Part shown: positions 11,376 to 21,429 of the stretch, piece after piece
Layout: every line of letters begins with the position of its first letter
Position numbering within the stretch: position 1 is the stretch's first letter
NCBI GenBank assembly: GCA_018398805.1
Contig: JAGFBZ010000290.1
Location: forward strand, 2,790,001 to 2,854,000
Origin: Hirundichthys speculiger
Lineage: Eukaryota > Chordata > Actinopteri > Beloniformes > Exocoetidae
Direction: 5' to 3'
Length of the DNA stretch: 64,000 nt
Translations under genes and position numbers: made by a program
The notes under the pieces: generated by a model
The model's input: the letters and a program-made list of their open reading frames with translations, nothing else
What the model was told of the DNA's origin: nothing
Databases searched by the model: none

Positions 11376-11553
11376 AAGAGTGAACTCCCACCTCAGACCC
11401 TACAGAAAAAAAACACATTAATTAACAAGAACATTCAGTTCAATTCATATCAAACACTAATCCATTACTCACAGACAACCAATGAGATCAGCTCAAATCT
11501 ACACTAACAGCCTTGTATAACTATACAAAATTCCCCCATCACCTTAGAACTTC

Positions 11554-12594
11554 CTATGACCAAGGCGCACGTGATAATGCATCTGCAACTACATTTTCTT
11601 TGCCTTTAATATGCCGAATGTCCAAATGGTAGGGTTGTAGAAACAGGGCCCAGCGCATCAATCTTTGGTTCGGGTTTTGAAGGGAACGCAAAAAGGTTAA
11701 CGGGTTATGGTCAGTATACACTACCAAGGTAGAGCCTGACCCAACATAAACATCAAAATGTTGGAGGGCCCAAATAAGAGCAAGTGCTTCTTTCTCTATG
11801 ACAGAATAATGCCTTTGGTACACTTTAAACTTCCTAGAAAAGTAACTAACTGGCCTCTCATCCCCTTTTTCATCTGTCTGTAACAAAACTGCCCCAGCCC
11901 CAACATCACTAGCATCTACTTGCAACTGGAAGGGCAGGTCCAGCCTGGGAGCCGCAAGCACAGGAGCGGATGACAACAAACTCTTCACCTGGTCAAATGC
12001 CTGCTGACAAGGGGTAGACCAAACATACTTTACATCAACTTTCAGCAACTCAGTCAATGGGGCTACTACAGAAGCAAAATTGGCACAAAACCCTCTGTAA
12101 TAACCTGCCATTCCCAGGAAGCGCAACAACTCTCGCTTACTGGATGGAACAGGAAACGCTTGCATGGCCAAAACCTTGGCGTGAATGGGACGAACGTTTC
12201 CTTGCCCTACCACCTTACCCAAATAGGTTACGGTAGCTTTAGCAAATTCACATTTGGCCAGATTGATCGTCAGGTGGGCCCAAATTAGCTGGTCAAATAG
12301 AGCCTTTACTCTTTCAAGATGTTCTTCCCACGTGTCACTATAAATTACCACATCATCCAAATAAACCGCGCAGCCCTTCAGCCCACACACAACTTTATTC
12401 ATCAACCTTTGGAATGTGGCTGGTGCATTACGCAGTCCAAATGGCATGACCGTGTAAGAATACAGACCTGTTGGAGTCACAAATGCACAAATTTCCTTTG
12501 CTCTTTTTGAAAGGGGAACCTGCCAATAACCCTTAAGAAGATCAAACTTAGAAACATATTTGGCCGCCCCCACCTGATCAACACAATCTTCCAT
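11554..12594 (-). pseudogene. pol: pol part 4: reverse transcriptase palm and RNase H
   Basis: 346-residue uninterrupted stretch ending at the natural pol stop. RT motifs in order: FDLLKGYWQ (motif A aspartate about residue 18), MPFGLRNAPATFQ (motif B, 50-62), YLDD catalytic box (78-81, where many relatives have YIDD or YVDD), and the connection sequence FLGMAGYYRGF. RNase H residues are present: QVDASD near 227, IEKEAL near 267, YTDHNP near 293, and the usual VADALSR at the end. The palm and RNase H are intact; only the 5' finger portion is missing, so this polymerase should be non-functional. Confidence 0.92.
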
Positions 12595-13199
12595 CCAAAA
12601 GACAGGGGAGAAGCCCAGCTAGATGAAGAAGGTTCTGCAATACCATTTTCCAACATATATGACACTTCTGAGTCTAGTATTTTCTGCTTTTCTGGGTAAC
12701 TTTGAATAAGCTCAACCAGCTGTTTGCTTTTGCTTTCATCCAAATGTCCAAATAATGTATGTAACTTTGCCAAGGTTTCAGAATTTCTAAGTCGTGGCTG
12801 CAACACCCTTTCATCAGTTAATTCCTCCTCCTCAGGCACAGTCATGGAATCGGTTACTATTAAAGCTGGATAACTTTGGGCAGCTTCACCTGAAAGGGCA
12901 CGCGAATGATACGGCTTGAGCAGATTAATATGACAGATTCTAGTTGTTTTTCTTTTATTTGGCATTTCAACCAGGTAATTTTGTTCCGAAACCTGACGGA
13001 CAACAGTACATGGACCAAAGAATTTTGCCTGAAATGGGGATTCAACAAGCGGCAACAGAACCAAAACCTGGTCGCCAGCACAAAATTTCCGTTGCTCTGC
13101 TTTGCGGTCAAACAATGTTTTCATTCTTCTGAGAAACTTGTAACTTTTGTTTTGCCATTTCCCCAGCCTCATAGAGTCTCTGTCGGAAACCATTAACAT
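12477..13199 (-). pseudogene. pol: pol part 3: integrase C-terminus and start of reverse transcriptase
   Basis: 240-residue open stretch, of which about residues 25-190 are real coding. The first part is the integrase C-terminal module with GDQVLVLLP, a GPY/F-like FFGPCTVVRQV and ICHINLLKPYH. After a linker comes the start of RT (LENGIAEPSSSSWASPL). It then passes a break near 12600 and continues in the wrong frame. The RT finger segment expected between this point and the next stretch (with a conserved DYR-type motif and YPLP) is missing, by inference a deletion of roughly 100-130 bp plus a frame change. Confidence 0.82.
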
Positions 13200-13668
13200 A
13201 AGTAATCAAGTTCGGTGGAGGATCAGTTAACACCCACTGACCGTGCACCACAGCCAAGGGACCACGGACAGTGTGTGCAAAAACCAGCTCATTAGGACTA
13301 AATCCTGTGCTTTCTTGAACCACTTCTCTGGCTGCCAACAAGAGCCATGGTAGACCCTCCTCCCAATCTGCCTTTAGCTCTGTGCAGTAAGCGCGCAGCA
13401 ACGATTTTAAATGCTGATGAAAGCGCTCCAGTGCACCTTGGCTCTGTGGATGATATGCCGAGGCCCTGTTATGCTTTATGTGAAGTTGTTTAAGGACTTG
13501 TGCAAACAACCGTGATGTAAAATTTGACCCCTGATCACTCTGTATTATTTTTGGGATCCCAAACACAGACATAAATTGACTCATGGCCTTAACTACAGAT
13601 TTTGCAGAGATGGTGCGTAATGGGTAAGCCGCCGGATATCTAGTTGACTGACACATTACAGTTAACAA
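13108..13668 (-). pseudogene. pol: pol part 2: integrase catalytic core
   Basis: 186-residue open stretch in the same frame as part 1. It carries the second catalytic aspartate in QSDQGSNFTS (D45) and the glutamate in HPQSQGALERFH (E81), a D-x35-E spacing typical of retroelement integrases. The first aspartate would fall in the 13683-13722 gap, where two opposite one-base shifts about 40 nt apart leave in-frame TGA and TAA codons. The 3' end runs out of frame near 13115-13150, where integrase coding shifts to the frame of the next open stretch. Confidence 0.88.
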
Positions 13669-13710
13669 ATAAGAACACCTGACTTAGACCGGGGAAGTGG
13701 ACCCACACAG

Positions 13711-14751
13711 TCAATAATCAGATGCTCGAAACGGCTGGCTCACTGCAGGTATGGGATACAAAGGAGCAGGTTTTATTGTTTGATTAGGTTTACTTGTAAC
13801 CTGACAAGTGTGACACGTCTTTATATATACTGAAATATCACGTTTTACACGTGGCCAGAAAAAATGTTGAAGCACCCGATGGTAGGTTTTTTTTACACCC
13901 ATATGTCCTGCAACATTATCATGAGCTGTCTGAATTACCGATGTCCTAAATTTTGAAGGCAATACAACTTGCACAACAGGATCACCACTGAAAGTCTCAC
14001 CATGAGGGGCCCATAATCTCACCAAGAGGTCATCAATAAGGAAATACCCCTGCTTCACTTTTCCTACCTGAGAGGCAGGCAAAACCAGATCATACAGGTC
14101 CTTCAGAGACTGGTCTTCCCTTTGTTCTTTCACCAGCTCTGAACGAGAAACATAAAGATCAGTTGGCAGTGACAATACAGTGTTTTTCACATCACAAGAG
14201 TTTTCCAAAACTGCCTCACTACCAGCTAGAGCAGCGGTCATTGCACGAGTCACGGCACAGACTGTGAACACTGCTTGCTCAGACTCAGTGGGTCCCTGTG
14301 GGTCTGGAACCACCTGTTGAGAATCCGGGATTTCTGTAGGTTCTATGAATGAAGCACAGGTCTTAGTCGGTTGTATGGACCTGTCAGATACTTTTACCCT
14401 GTCTGGTCTTATGTCATTTGACCACACTCGACCACCTGCCAGGTCATTCCCCAGAATGATGTCGACTCCTTCAACCGGCAGTTCAGGGCGGACACCCACC
14501 TCAACCTCTCCCTGTACCAGATCACATGACAAGAATATTTTATGCACCGGCACAAACATGGTTTGTAGACCCATCCCTCTAACCGGAACACAGCTCCCTG
14601 TGTCCGAACTTGGAGAAAAGGGCAAAATGGCCTCCCTTACAAAGGTGTGCAAAGCTCCTGAATCTCTCAGAATTTTGACTGGAACTTTCTTATCACTCCC
14701 AGTTAACATTACAAAACCCTCAGACATGAATGGAGCATAAACCCAAATCAA
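13711..14751 (-). pseudogene. pol: pol part 1: aspartic protease and integrase zinc-binding domain
   Basis: 346-residue open stretch in the frame one base downstream of gag, opening at a TTG with an in-frame stop just upstream (about 14766). It would therefore need +1 recoding or an old frameshift rather than its own start. Protease: the DSGA active-site motif is at about residues 30-33. A long linker precedes the integrase HHCC finger near the C-terminus (H-x5-H-x29-C-x2-C, in AHDNVAGHMG...KTCHTCQ). The frame ends in a premature TGA at 13711-13713, at the point where the integrase catalytic core should begin. Finding the finger here, before RT, is the direct evidence for the unusual pol order. 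Confidence 0.85.
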
Positions 14752-15943
14752 CCTCAGAGGTTTCTATTGGCTTGAAATGCATTCGAAATGGAGCCACAAG
14801 TTGTCGTTTGTCACCAAAAGCAGGATTACAAATAGTTGCAGCCAAACCAGCTGACTTCACATGGGATACTTTATTTTTTCCTTTTAACAAAAGACACTCT
14901 TTTTTCCAGTGACCTTTTTGATGGCAATAATTACACACATTTGGATCACTTTTACCATTAGTCTGTTCCAACTTAGTGAACGAATCTAACTTCTGAAATC
15001 TATCTTTATATCGCTCACCAAAGATGCGTTTGTGTGTTAACACATATTCATCAGCCAGCACTGCAGCCTCACTGGGACATGTGACTTTGTGTTCATTAAT
15101 ATAGGTAGCAATGTAATCAGGAACAGACTGTTTGAACTGTTCTAGAACAACTAGATCACACAATTTGTCAAATGTTTTAACATCAGATGAGGAGCACCAG
15201 CGATTAAAATGTGATATCAAATCCCGTGCAAATTCCACATGTGTTTGTTTACCAGACCTTCGCCAACCCCTAAAGCGTTGCCGATAAGCCTCAGGAACCA
15301 ACTCATAAGCCTGTAAGACAGTCGATTTTACCACCTTGTAATCTTTACAGTCCTTTGAAGACAGAGCAGAATAGACTTCTTGTGCTTTACCTGTAAAGAC
15401 ACACTGCAACATTAAAGTTCGCTCTTCATCAGGCCAGCATTTTAAATCAGCAACACGTTCAAACAAGCAAAAGAAGGTTTCCACATCACTTTCATTAAAC
15501 TTTGGCAACAACCTCAAATTACTGGCAACATCAAAACTTGAACCAATGGGTTCCTCATTCAAAGCAGCTGCAGACACTTTACCTTCCTTAATTAATGCCA
15601 ATTTTTGCATTTCCAACTCCAATTTCAGTTGTTCCTTCTTATATTTCATCTTTTCAATGTCCTTTTCATGATCCAATTTCAAAAGCAGCAATTCTTTCTG
15701 CTGTTCAAATGTTAATCCAGTCATAGGAATACTCACACCACTCTCACCATTCCCATCCATTAGCACACCAGACTCTTGCAAGTTAGCCTTGATGATACTC
15801 TTCAGGTTTTCCTTTGTCCGTCTGGGCTCAACTTCAATAGAGTAATGCTGGGCAATCTTGATCAACTGTTCCTTGTTGCATTGCTCCAGCAACTCCTCCA
15901 AAGGGGACTGAATGAACTCCTCCACGATGTTAACCATAACCAC
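14720..15943 (-). CDS. gag: Gag polyprotein with SCAN-like capsid and CCHC knuckle
   Basis: 407-residue intact frame, the structural protein that packages the element's RNA into cytoplasmic particles. Residues about 78-120 are a Lys/Glu/Leu-rich coiled coil. Residues about 219-300 (YRQRFRGW... LVVLEQF ... VPDYIATYINEH) resemble the SCAN dimerisation domain of vertebrate zinc-finger proteins, which is thought to derive from a Gmr1-like capsid. A single zinc knuckle C-x2-C-x4-H-x4-C sits at C337, C340, H345 and C350. The start was chosen as the first ATG (MVMVNIVEEF) after a leader of about 540 nt following the LTR. The 3' end overlaps the pol frame by 32 nt in a different frame. No break was seen. 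Confidence 0.9.
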   Translation of the reverse strand: MVMVNIVEEFIQSPLEELLEQCNKEQLIKIAQHYSIEVEPRRTKENLKSIIKANLQESGVLMDGNGESGVSIPMTGLTFEQQKELLLLKLDHEKDIEKMKYKKEQLKLELEMQKLALIKEGKVSAAALNEEPIGSSFDVASNLRLLPKFNESDVETFFCLFERVADLKCWPDEERTLMLQCVFTGKAQEVYSALSSKDCKDYKVVKSTVLQAYELVPEAYRQRFRGWRRSGKQTHVEFARDLISHFNRWCSSSDVKTFDKLCDLVVLEQFKQSVPDYIATYINEHKVTCPSEAAVLADEYVLTHKRIFGERYKDRFQKLDSFTKLEQTNGKSDPNVCNYCHQKGHWKKECLLLKGKNKVSHVKSAGLAATICNPAFGDKRQLVAPFRMHFKPIETSEVDLGLCSIHV

Positions 15944-16464
15944 AAACCAAATCTAGCAAAATAGATAACCAAATTGAGGAAGTCTACAAAACTTTGCGTT
16001 CTGCAACAAGTGGCCAAAAGAACTGGATTCCCCCCGACTGAACTACCTAGCAGAATCAACTAACTAAACTCATCCCTAGTCTCCAGACAGGTACTGGTGG
16101 TGGGTATTTACTCACCGTAGCCCAGCGGTATTGGAGAGCAACTGCATAAACAGCGACCCCCCAAGAAACCCTGGATGTGATCCCGAGCCATTTGCTCTAA
16201 CCACGGTCCCCGCCACACTCTGAAAAACACCCCTCAACAGACCCTCTACAGAGCCTGCCGCTGTGCCTAACGAGGAGAACACCAGTCAAAATAATGCCAC
16301 ATCAACCACTCTATCACTACCTTTCCACCTCAAAACACCCAAAACAATAAGCCTACAAATGGATTAGATCAAAACCTCCCCAAACTAACAAAAGACTACA
16401 GTCATGTGTGACACTCCACCCAAAAGCAGCACAAGAGCAGCACCAAACTCATACCACCAAAACC
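15944..16464 (-). other. 5' untranslated leader of the Gmr1-type element
   Basis: About 520 nt between primer site and gag, expected to hold the packaging signal. No conserved motif could be named. Confidence 0.6.
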
Positions 16465-16480
16465 ATCCGACGAGCCCCCA
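16465..16480 (-). promoter_or_regulatory. primer-binding site, tRNA-Pro-like
   Basis: Three bases inside the 5' LTR the minus strand reads TGGGGGCTCGTCGGAT. Its first 12 bases are those of the well-known retroviral proline-tRNA primer site, so tRNA-Pro is the likely primer for minus-strand cDNA synthesis. The last bases differ by one missing nucleotide plus changes. Confidence 0.8.
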
Positions 16481-16483
16481 CTT

Positions 16484-16776
16484 TGTCACAACCTGGCTCA
16501 AGGGTGGGACAAAGTATGGAGACCACACATGACAGTTTAAAGTAAAAGAATTAACTTTATTTAAATGAACTAAATTATTAAAGTAGTAAAGAACCATAGT
16601 AAAGTAACCAAACAAACCAAGCAACTCAAAGAGGAGCGACCTACTGAATGCTCAGACACCCATATATATAGGTGAGCCTTCACACCAACTCAGGTGTTAG
16701 CCATCTCTCCTAATGAGCCACTCACAGTCTCAGCATCCAAAACAAAAAATAGGTCAGAGGTCTAGAGGCTGTCACA
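16484..16776 (-). repeat. 5' LTR of the Gmr1-type element
   Basis: 293 bp, starting TGTGACAGCC and ending GGTTGTGACA on the minus strand (TG...CA, with the 7-base ends TGTGACA/TGTCACA inverted). It contains a TATA-like CTATATATATGG (minus strand, about 16660-16671) and an AATAAA signal (minus strand, 16556-16561), suggesting U3-R-U5 order. By eye it matches the other LTR base for base, implying a recent insertion or gene conversion. Confidence 0.93.
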
Positions 16777-16780
16777 TATC

Positions 16781-17309
16781 TATAAAGCGTGGTGCAGGTT
16801 CTTGGAAGCCCCAGGGCAGTCGCTGATGAACTGGGCAGTGTAAGATGCAGTGCACTGATCCCTTGAAACCAGTGCATTAGTGCAGGGGTAATTGAGTAGG
16901 CTCTGTTACCCTTTGTCTTTATATGTGGCTAGTGGGTGCCGATTGGAACTTTTTAGTAGTGACAGGAAGAAGGACAAGACAAACACACAGGGATAGCATT
17001 TGGAGGAAGGGTTTGGCTAAGAATTTGAAGGAAGGTATTAGGTATACAAAGATAAGAAATAGGAAAGAAGGAATGTTTCAAAGTATGGCTAGACAGGAAC
17101 TGCCAAATGTAGCTAATGAGTAACTTAGTTACAATTACCTGGAATTAAAAAATAAAAATGTAGCAAATTCTGGTCAGCATTAACTGACAGGGTCATCATG
17201 ACCAAATGACTCTAAGGTTTCTTACAATTTTACTGGACCACAACATAAAATCAGCTAATCCATTCCTTGGGTGTTTGGGACCAGAGAAAATAACCTCTAT
17301 TTTATCCAC
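16781..17309. other. unassigned sequence
   Basis: No gene or repeat recognised between the LTR element and the LINE remnant. Confidence 0.3.
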
Positions 17310-17530
17310 ATTTAAAAGAAAAGGGTTAGAGGACATCCAGGTCTTAATGTTCTTAAAACATGCTTAAATTTTGGCCAATGGTTCCGATTCCTCTGGTTTC
17401 ATGGATAAGTACAGCTGCGTATCATCAACCTAGCAATGAAAATTTATGCGGTGGCTCAGGATAATTTTTCCCAAGAGTAGCATGTATAAAGTGAAGAGGA
17501 TTGGTCCCAGCACTGAACCCTGTGGGACGT
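17310..17530 (-). pseudogene. LINE reverse transcriptase fragment
   Basis: Minus-strand translation gives [19 protein letters not shown] (RT motif B and after), a DDTQLYLSM motif C with the usual Y-A before DD changed, then KTWMSSNPFLLN. In-frame stops lie near motif C and after PLAKI. The wording matches Rex1/L2-type fish LINEs. Only the central RT survives. Confidence 0.8.
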
Positions 17531-18122
17531 AACAACAAAACTCACCACAGTTTTAAATGACTGTTCTTGCCCTTAAAAAAGTTTTTTTTTCTTTGATAAC
17601 TTTTGAGTAATTTGGTTTTTGTTGTACCTTTGACCAATTTTTTGGTCACCTTGTTTCAGAATGAAAGTTCGATTTCTCCTGATCTATGGATACAGTGGGG
17701 GAGGAACAAATGTTGCATAACTCATCAGTTCCTTATTGTCCGGTTGTTGTCATCATGAAGTTACCAACTCTGACCCCCTTGAAATGTTTTCTGTAAGGTT
17801 CTGTAAGAATAACAAGCGATATTTATGACCACTCCTCATTCACACGAGGTCTACACATGTTCGGAAGGCAGGAGTGGATTTTGTTTGTGACAACGAAAAG
17901 TTCGGAACTACAAACATTTCCATAAATGCTGGAATATGCAGAAATTTTAACTTTTCACAGTGCACAAATCTGTTCTGCTTACATTTCATGAATGAGGTCC
18001 AACATCAATCTTTAGCAGGGCATAAATGGACGGTCAGTTCTGGGATGCTGTTAAACAGCACTGTCACACTTCTGTCTGGGCAACTCTCATTGACGAGAAT
18101 GGCTGCAATCCACAGCGGCTGG
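17531..18122. other. unassigned sequence
   Basis: No gene recognised. It contains a short T-run and a few chance ORFs. Confidence 0.3.
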
Positions 18123-18785
18123 CAGAGGCAGACTGGTAATCTGTGCATTCTGGAAAAGTCCAGAACAGCTGTCCGGTCTACGGTCATCAGCCCTGTTCAT
18201 TAACCAAAATTTTCAGTCTATCAACTGACTAATTATTGTCCATCGAGTAACATGACGAACATATTCCAGCATGTTTTGCTAAGCTCTGTCAACTAGGCTA
18301 CAGTACTGTGTGACACCGTTAGGTAGGCTGTTGTTATCCTTGACGGAGAAGATGCCATGGCTTGAAGTTAGCCAGCCACTCTGATGCTACTTGTTGTTGG
18401 CAAATCGAAGTGAGTGCTCGTAAACTTCCGTGACCGCTCAAGACAGCGTGCGCCTTCATGTAGTCGTGAATCGTGTGAAGGCGTGGTTTCGAGGGGTGGG
18501 CTGAAGAGGAGGAGGCAGAGCCTTTGGGAGGAGGGACTGTATTTTTTCAAAATCTTACTTGAGTTGGATTGCTGGAACCGTTTTTTCAAAGATCTCCCAC
18601 CATACCTTTAATAGTAGTGTTCTTGAGTTCTTGAATAAACAATCATAAATAGTTTACATGTGTGGGTGCTGTTATGACAATGACAGTATATTACTATAGC
18701 ACCCACCCCCCCCACCCCCCCGGTTATTGGTGGGCCTACTTGGGGGGAAAGTCCAGGGCCGTTTTTTAGTCCCAGTCCATCCCTG
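18123..18785. mobile_element. short hAT-like element related to the one at 36434-39486
   Basis: The left end cagaggcagactgg and the reversed right end cagggatggactgg agree at most positions. Both end segments recur in opposite order and orientation at 36434-36580 and 39370-39486, so this is a deleted family member lying inverted relative to that copy. The TSD is not recognisable here. A separate small repeat (18440-18605) sits inside it. A poly-C-rich stretch at about 18702-18722 matches the poly-G of the other copy. Confidence 0.6.
18440..18605. repeat. dispersed repeat shared with 35340-35490
   Basis: Positions about 18455-18590 match 35347-35485 nearly base for base: 'catgtagtcgtgaatcgtg', 'ggcgtggtttcgagggg', 'gaggaggaggcagagcc', 'ttgagttggattgctggaac'. 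The second copy has no surrounding hAT ends, so this is an independent mobile or duplicated unit. No tRNA-like promoter boxes were seen. Confidence 0.7.
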
Positions 18786-19036
18786 GCTGCCAGGCTAGCC
18801 CAACCATACCATGGAGCTTCTGCTCAGTTCGAGCCGGGCTTAAGAATGTGTTTCAAAATAAGGCTCAATCAATATATTATGTCTCCTCCCCATCATCTTA
18901 TCTTGCATTTCAGATAGGTGGGAATAAGATGGAAGGGCATAAGCAAGGAAAGGAATGAGAATAGGAGGACAGCCTTGCCAGACACCACAAAGTAATGCCC
19001 AGTGTTTTAGTATTGGCATTTAATTTGCATAATTAT

Positions 19037-20335
19037 TAGGGATGCACGATAACTGTTTTTTAAAACCGATTAACCGATAACTTTCAGCTCCTAAAGGCCG
19101 ATACCAATAACCGATAATACACACATATTCCTAAGATCATTACATCAATACTATGAACAAAACCAAAAACTGTTTTTAATCTTTAAATGAACAGATATTT
19201 ATTTAATAGAATGAAAAACTATCGGCAAGACTCTTAAACATTTTCATAAAGCTATCAAACAAACCTATTTGTTATCTCACATCAACTTAAATAAAGTGCA
19301 TTACTGACTGATATGAAAAAAAAAAAAGACTCCTAGAACTGATGGAAATACATGCATCAGAATTACTAACTGAAAAAATTCAGTGACAATAAAAAATAAT
19401 GCAGAAAGTATAATGTACTGATACAAGTTAGACTTGTCTGTGTAAATAAACTGTGTACTCCATAGTAACAAAGAAATTACGTTTAAAGGACTTTGGCTTG
19501 TGGTCCCTTTCAGATGAATGCCTTTAATTAAAGTAAATGAGGTTTAGTAGTTTTTTTTTTCTTTAATCTCATGGAAGTTTTACATGAGAGAGATGATGGC
19601 AATGAGTAGAGAGGAGAGGAGAGGAGAGGAGAAAAAAGGAGAGAAGAGGAGAGCGGAGCGGACGGGTTGACTTGCTGCTGCCTTGCTCACGTTAGCTCAT
19701 TTTAGCTCACGTTAATGCGATTTCAAAACTCCATGGAAGCGACGGTTAGGTTTCAGGTGGCTGTTTGGGTTTGACTTATTAATTGCTTGCGCTATTTTTC
19801 CCTCCTTCACTTGGAGCATTTGTTACAAATAACCAGCGAACTATCTTCCTCTGAAACTTTAATGAAGTTCTACACCATTGCCGCCATGTTTGTTTTTATC
19901 AACGCACTGTTCCGCAATGCTGCATTCAAGGTATAACGTAAATTCCTCCGTTCTCTAGTTTGCTCGTCGTTCTTTCGGCCTCTTATCTACTTTTTCTATT
20001 TTTTTATGTGTAACATGTGGGAAAATACTGCGAATATCAATTAAAGTCAGCAAATACCAAAATGATGACCAAGTTAACAAGTTGTTTTCTGGCATGAGGG
20101 GGTATTCTTGATTTTCCTTAGTGAGAAATCGTTTTTCTGATTATGCTGACGTCACTTGAACATAACATTCATAACATGTCGGTCATTCAAGGCTCCGAGG
20201 GAGCGAGGCACTGCCATGTTGACAAAAATATATATCTTATTGGGGCTATTCGTCATGATATCGGACTTATCGGGATGACGTCATTTCCTGTTATTGGCCC
20301 AAAGTTATCGGCTCGATAGTTATCGTGCATCTCTA
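19037..20335. mobile_element. non-autonomous hAT-type element, 1299 bp
   Basis: The ends tagggatgcacgataact and (reversed) tagagatgcacgataact differ at one of 18 positions. A perfect 8-bp direct repeat ATAATTAT flanks it (19029-19036 and 20336-20343). Subterminal 'accgataa/ttatcgg' words occur on both sides. There is no transposase frame; the interior contains a GA-rich microsatellite (about 19607-19660). Confidence 0.88.
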
Positions 20336-20343
20336 ATAATTAT

Positions 20344-20770
20344 ATTTATTCAAGATTCTGAAACCAAGAAACACCTTGCAGTAGACTATTCCTTCTTGTA
20401 TTAGTTCATTATATTTTCTTCTATATTTTGTGCTCTTACTTCATAATTTATTTCTAAACCTGGCCCAGCAGTGCAGACGCTGCAAAAATTTCCTCAGCCC
20501 TTCTTTCAACTCCACATATCTCACTCAGTCTTTCATATTTTCTTACATATCTTTCTGGTTCTCCTGTGCAACATCCATATTCAGCATCTCACCAGCAGTG
20601 TTGTAGTTCACCAGCCTAAGCTTATAGATAAAGCAGCAGTACATTTCCATGCTTTTATTTACAGACTCACTATCAGGATGTCCAAATAGTCCCTGAAAAC
20701 TGATCCAAATGCTGCAGTGCTAATTTTGAGAATCAGCAGGAGAAATAACATCTCCAACTTTACCTCTTCT
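20344..20770. other. unassigned sequence
   Basis: Possibly part of the LINE relic that follows; no motif of its own. Confidence 0.3.
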
Positions 20771-20915
20771 TTACAGACTAAAATCTAGAATAGAATTTAA
20801 AATGCTTCTCACAAATAGAGCTCCTCCTAATCAAGCTCCATTGTATCTTAAAACCGTTCTCTATTATCCAAACAGAGCTGTTTGCATTCTTACTAAGGGT
20901 TCCTAAAATTTTTAA
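20771..20915 (+). pseudogene. LINE C-terminal relic
   Basis: The plus-strand reading LPLFYRLKSRIEFKMLLTN followed by APLYLKTVLYYP resembles the 'R(I/V)xFKxLLLxYKAL...PxYLxxLL' segment downstream of RT in Rex1/L2-type LINEs. It is short and then lost in AT-rich sequence. Confidence 0.55.
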
Positions 20916-21429
20916 AAGAATGTCAGTAAAAGTAATACAATTAAAATGATAATAATAATGATAATAAAATATATAAAATAATAGACTAATAAAAGGTGAA
21001 GAGAGCAGATAAACCAAATGAGGAAAAGGAGCTGACTTTTTAAATCCTTTTTTAAATATTTTCTACTGAGAGTCAGACCCATTTTCATTCACAATGGCTT
21101 ATATTTTGGTCTCATTTGGTCTCCACTGCTGTATTAATATTTTACATGTTCTAAATCTATTTTAATTACTCTGTACCACATTCCCTCTAATTACTATTTT
21201 TAAAAACCTAATTAAAGATTAATCACTGGAAAAGACTGTATTTTATGCCTCACTTAAAATGCTCCATGTGGCTTTCATGCCAACATGAGACAGTGTTTAA
21301 CAGGTAGCAGGTCAGTCAGGACAAGAATAAGAAGCTCTTAAAGTTTAATAAACTAAAAGCTGCTGGAGCTGCTTTGCCTTTGAACTCAAGGAGTTCAACT
21401 CAAGAGTTACTGCTCTTAGTGTTAAATTA

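Larger units (their letters stand above)
11072..16776 (-). mobile_element. Gmr1-type Ty3/gypsy LTR retrotransposon, 5705 bp
   Basis: A full-length element on the minus strand is bounded by two 293-bp LTRs and a 4-bp direct repeat TATC (11068-11071 and 16777-16780). Reading 5' to 3' on the minus strand it has LTR, tRNA-Pro-like primer site, gag, protease, integrase, reverse transcriptase, RNase H, polypurine tract, LTR. Integrase therefore lies before RT, as in Ty1/copia, while the RT, RNase H and integrase sequences look Ty3/gypsy-like. That combination defines the Gmr1 group described from cod and other deuterostomes. No env or chromodomain was seen. pol is interrupted by frameshifts near 13.71 and 13.13 kb and by an apparent deletion near 12.6 kb, so this copy should be non-autonomous although its LTRs look identical. 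Confidence 0.93.

Noticed and set aside
14345..14740. 131-residue plus-strand ORF inside the retroelement
   Set aside because: It is the antisense shadow of the protease/pol frame.
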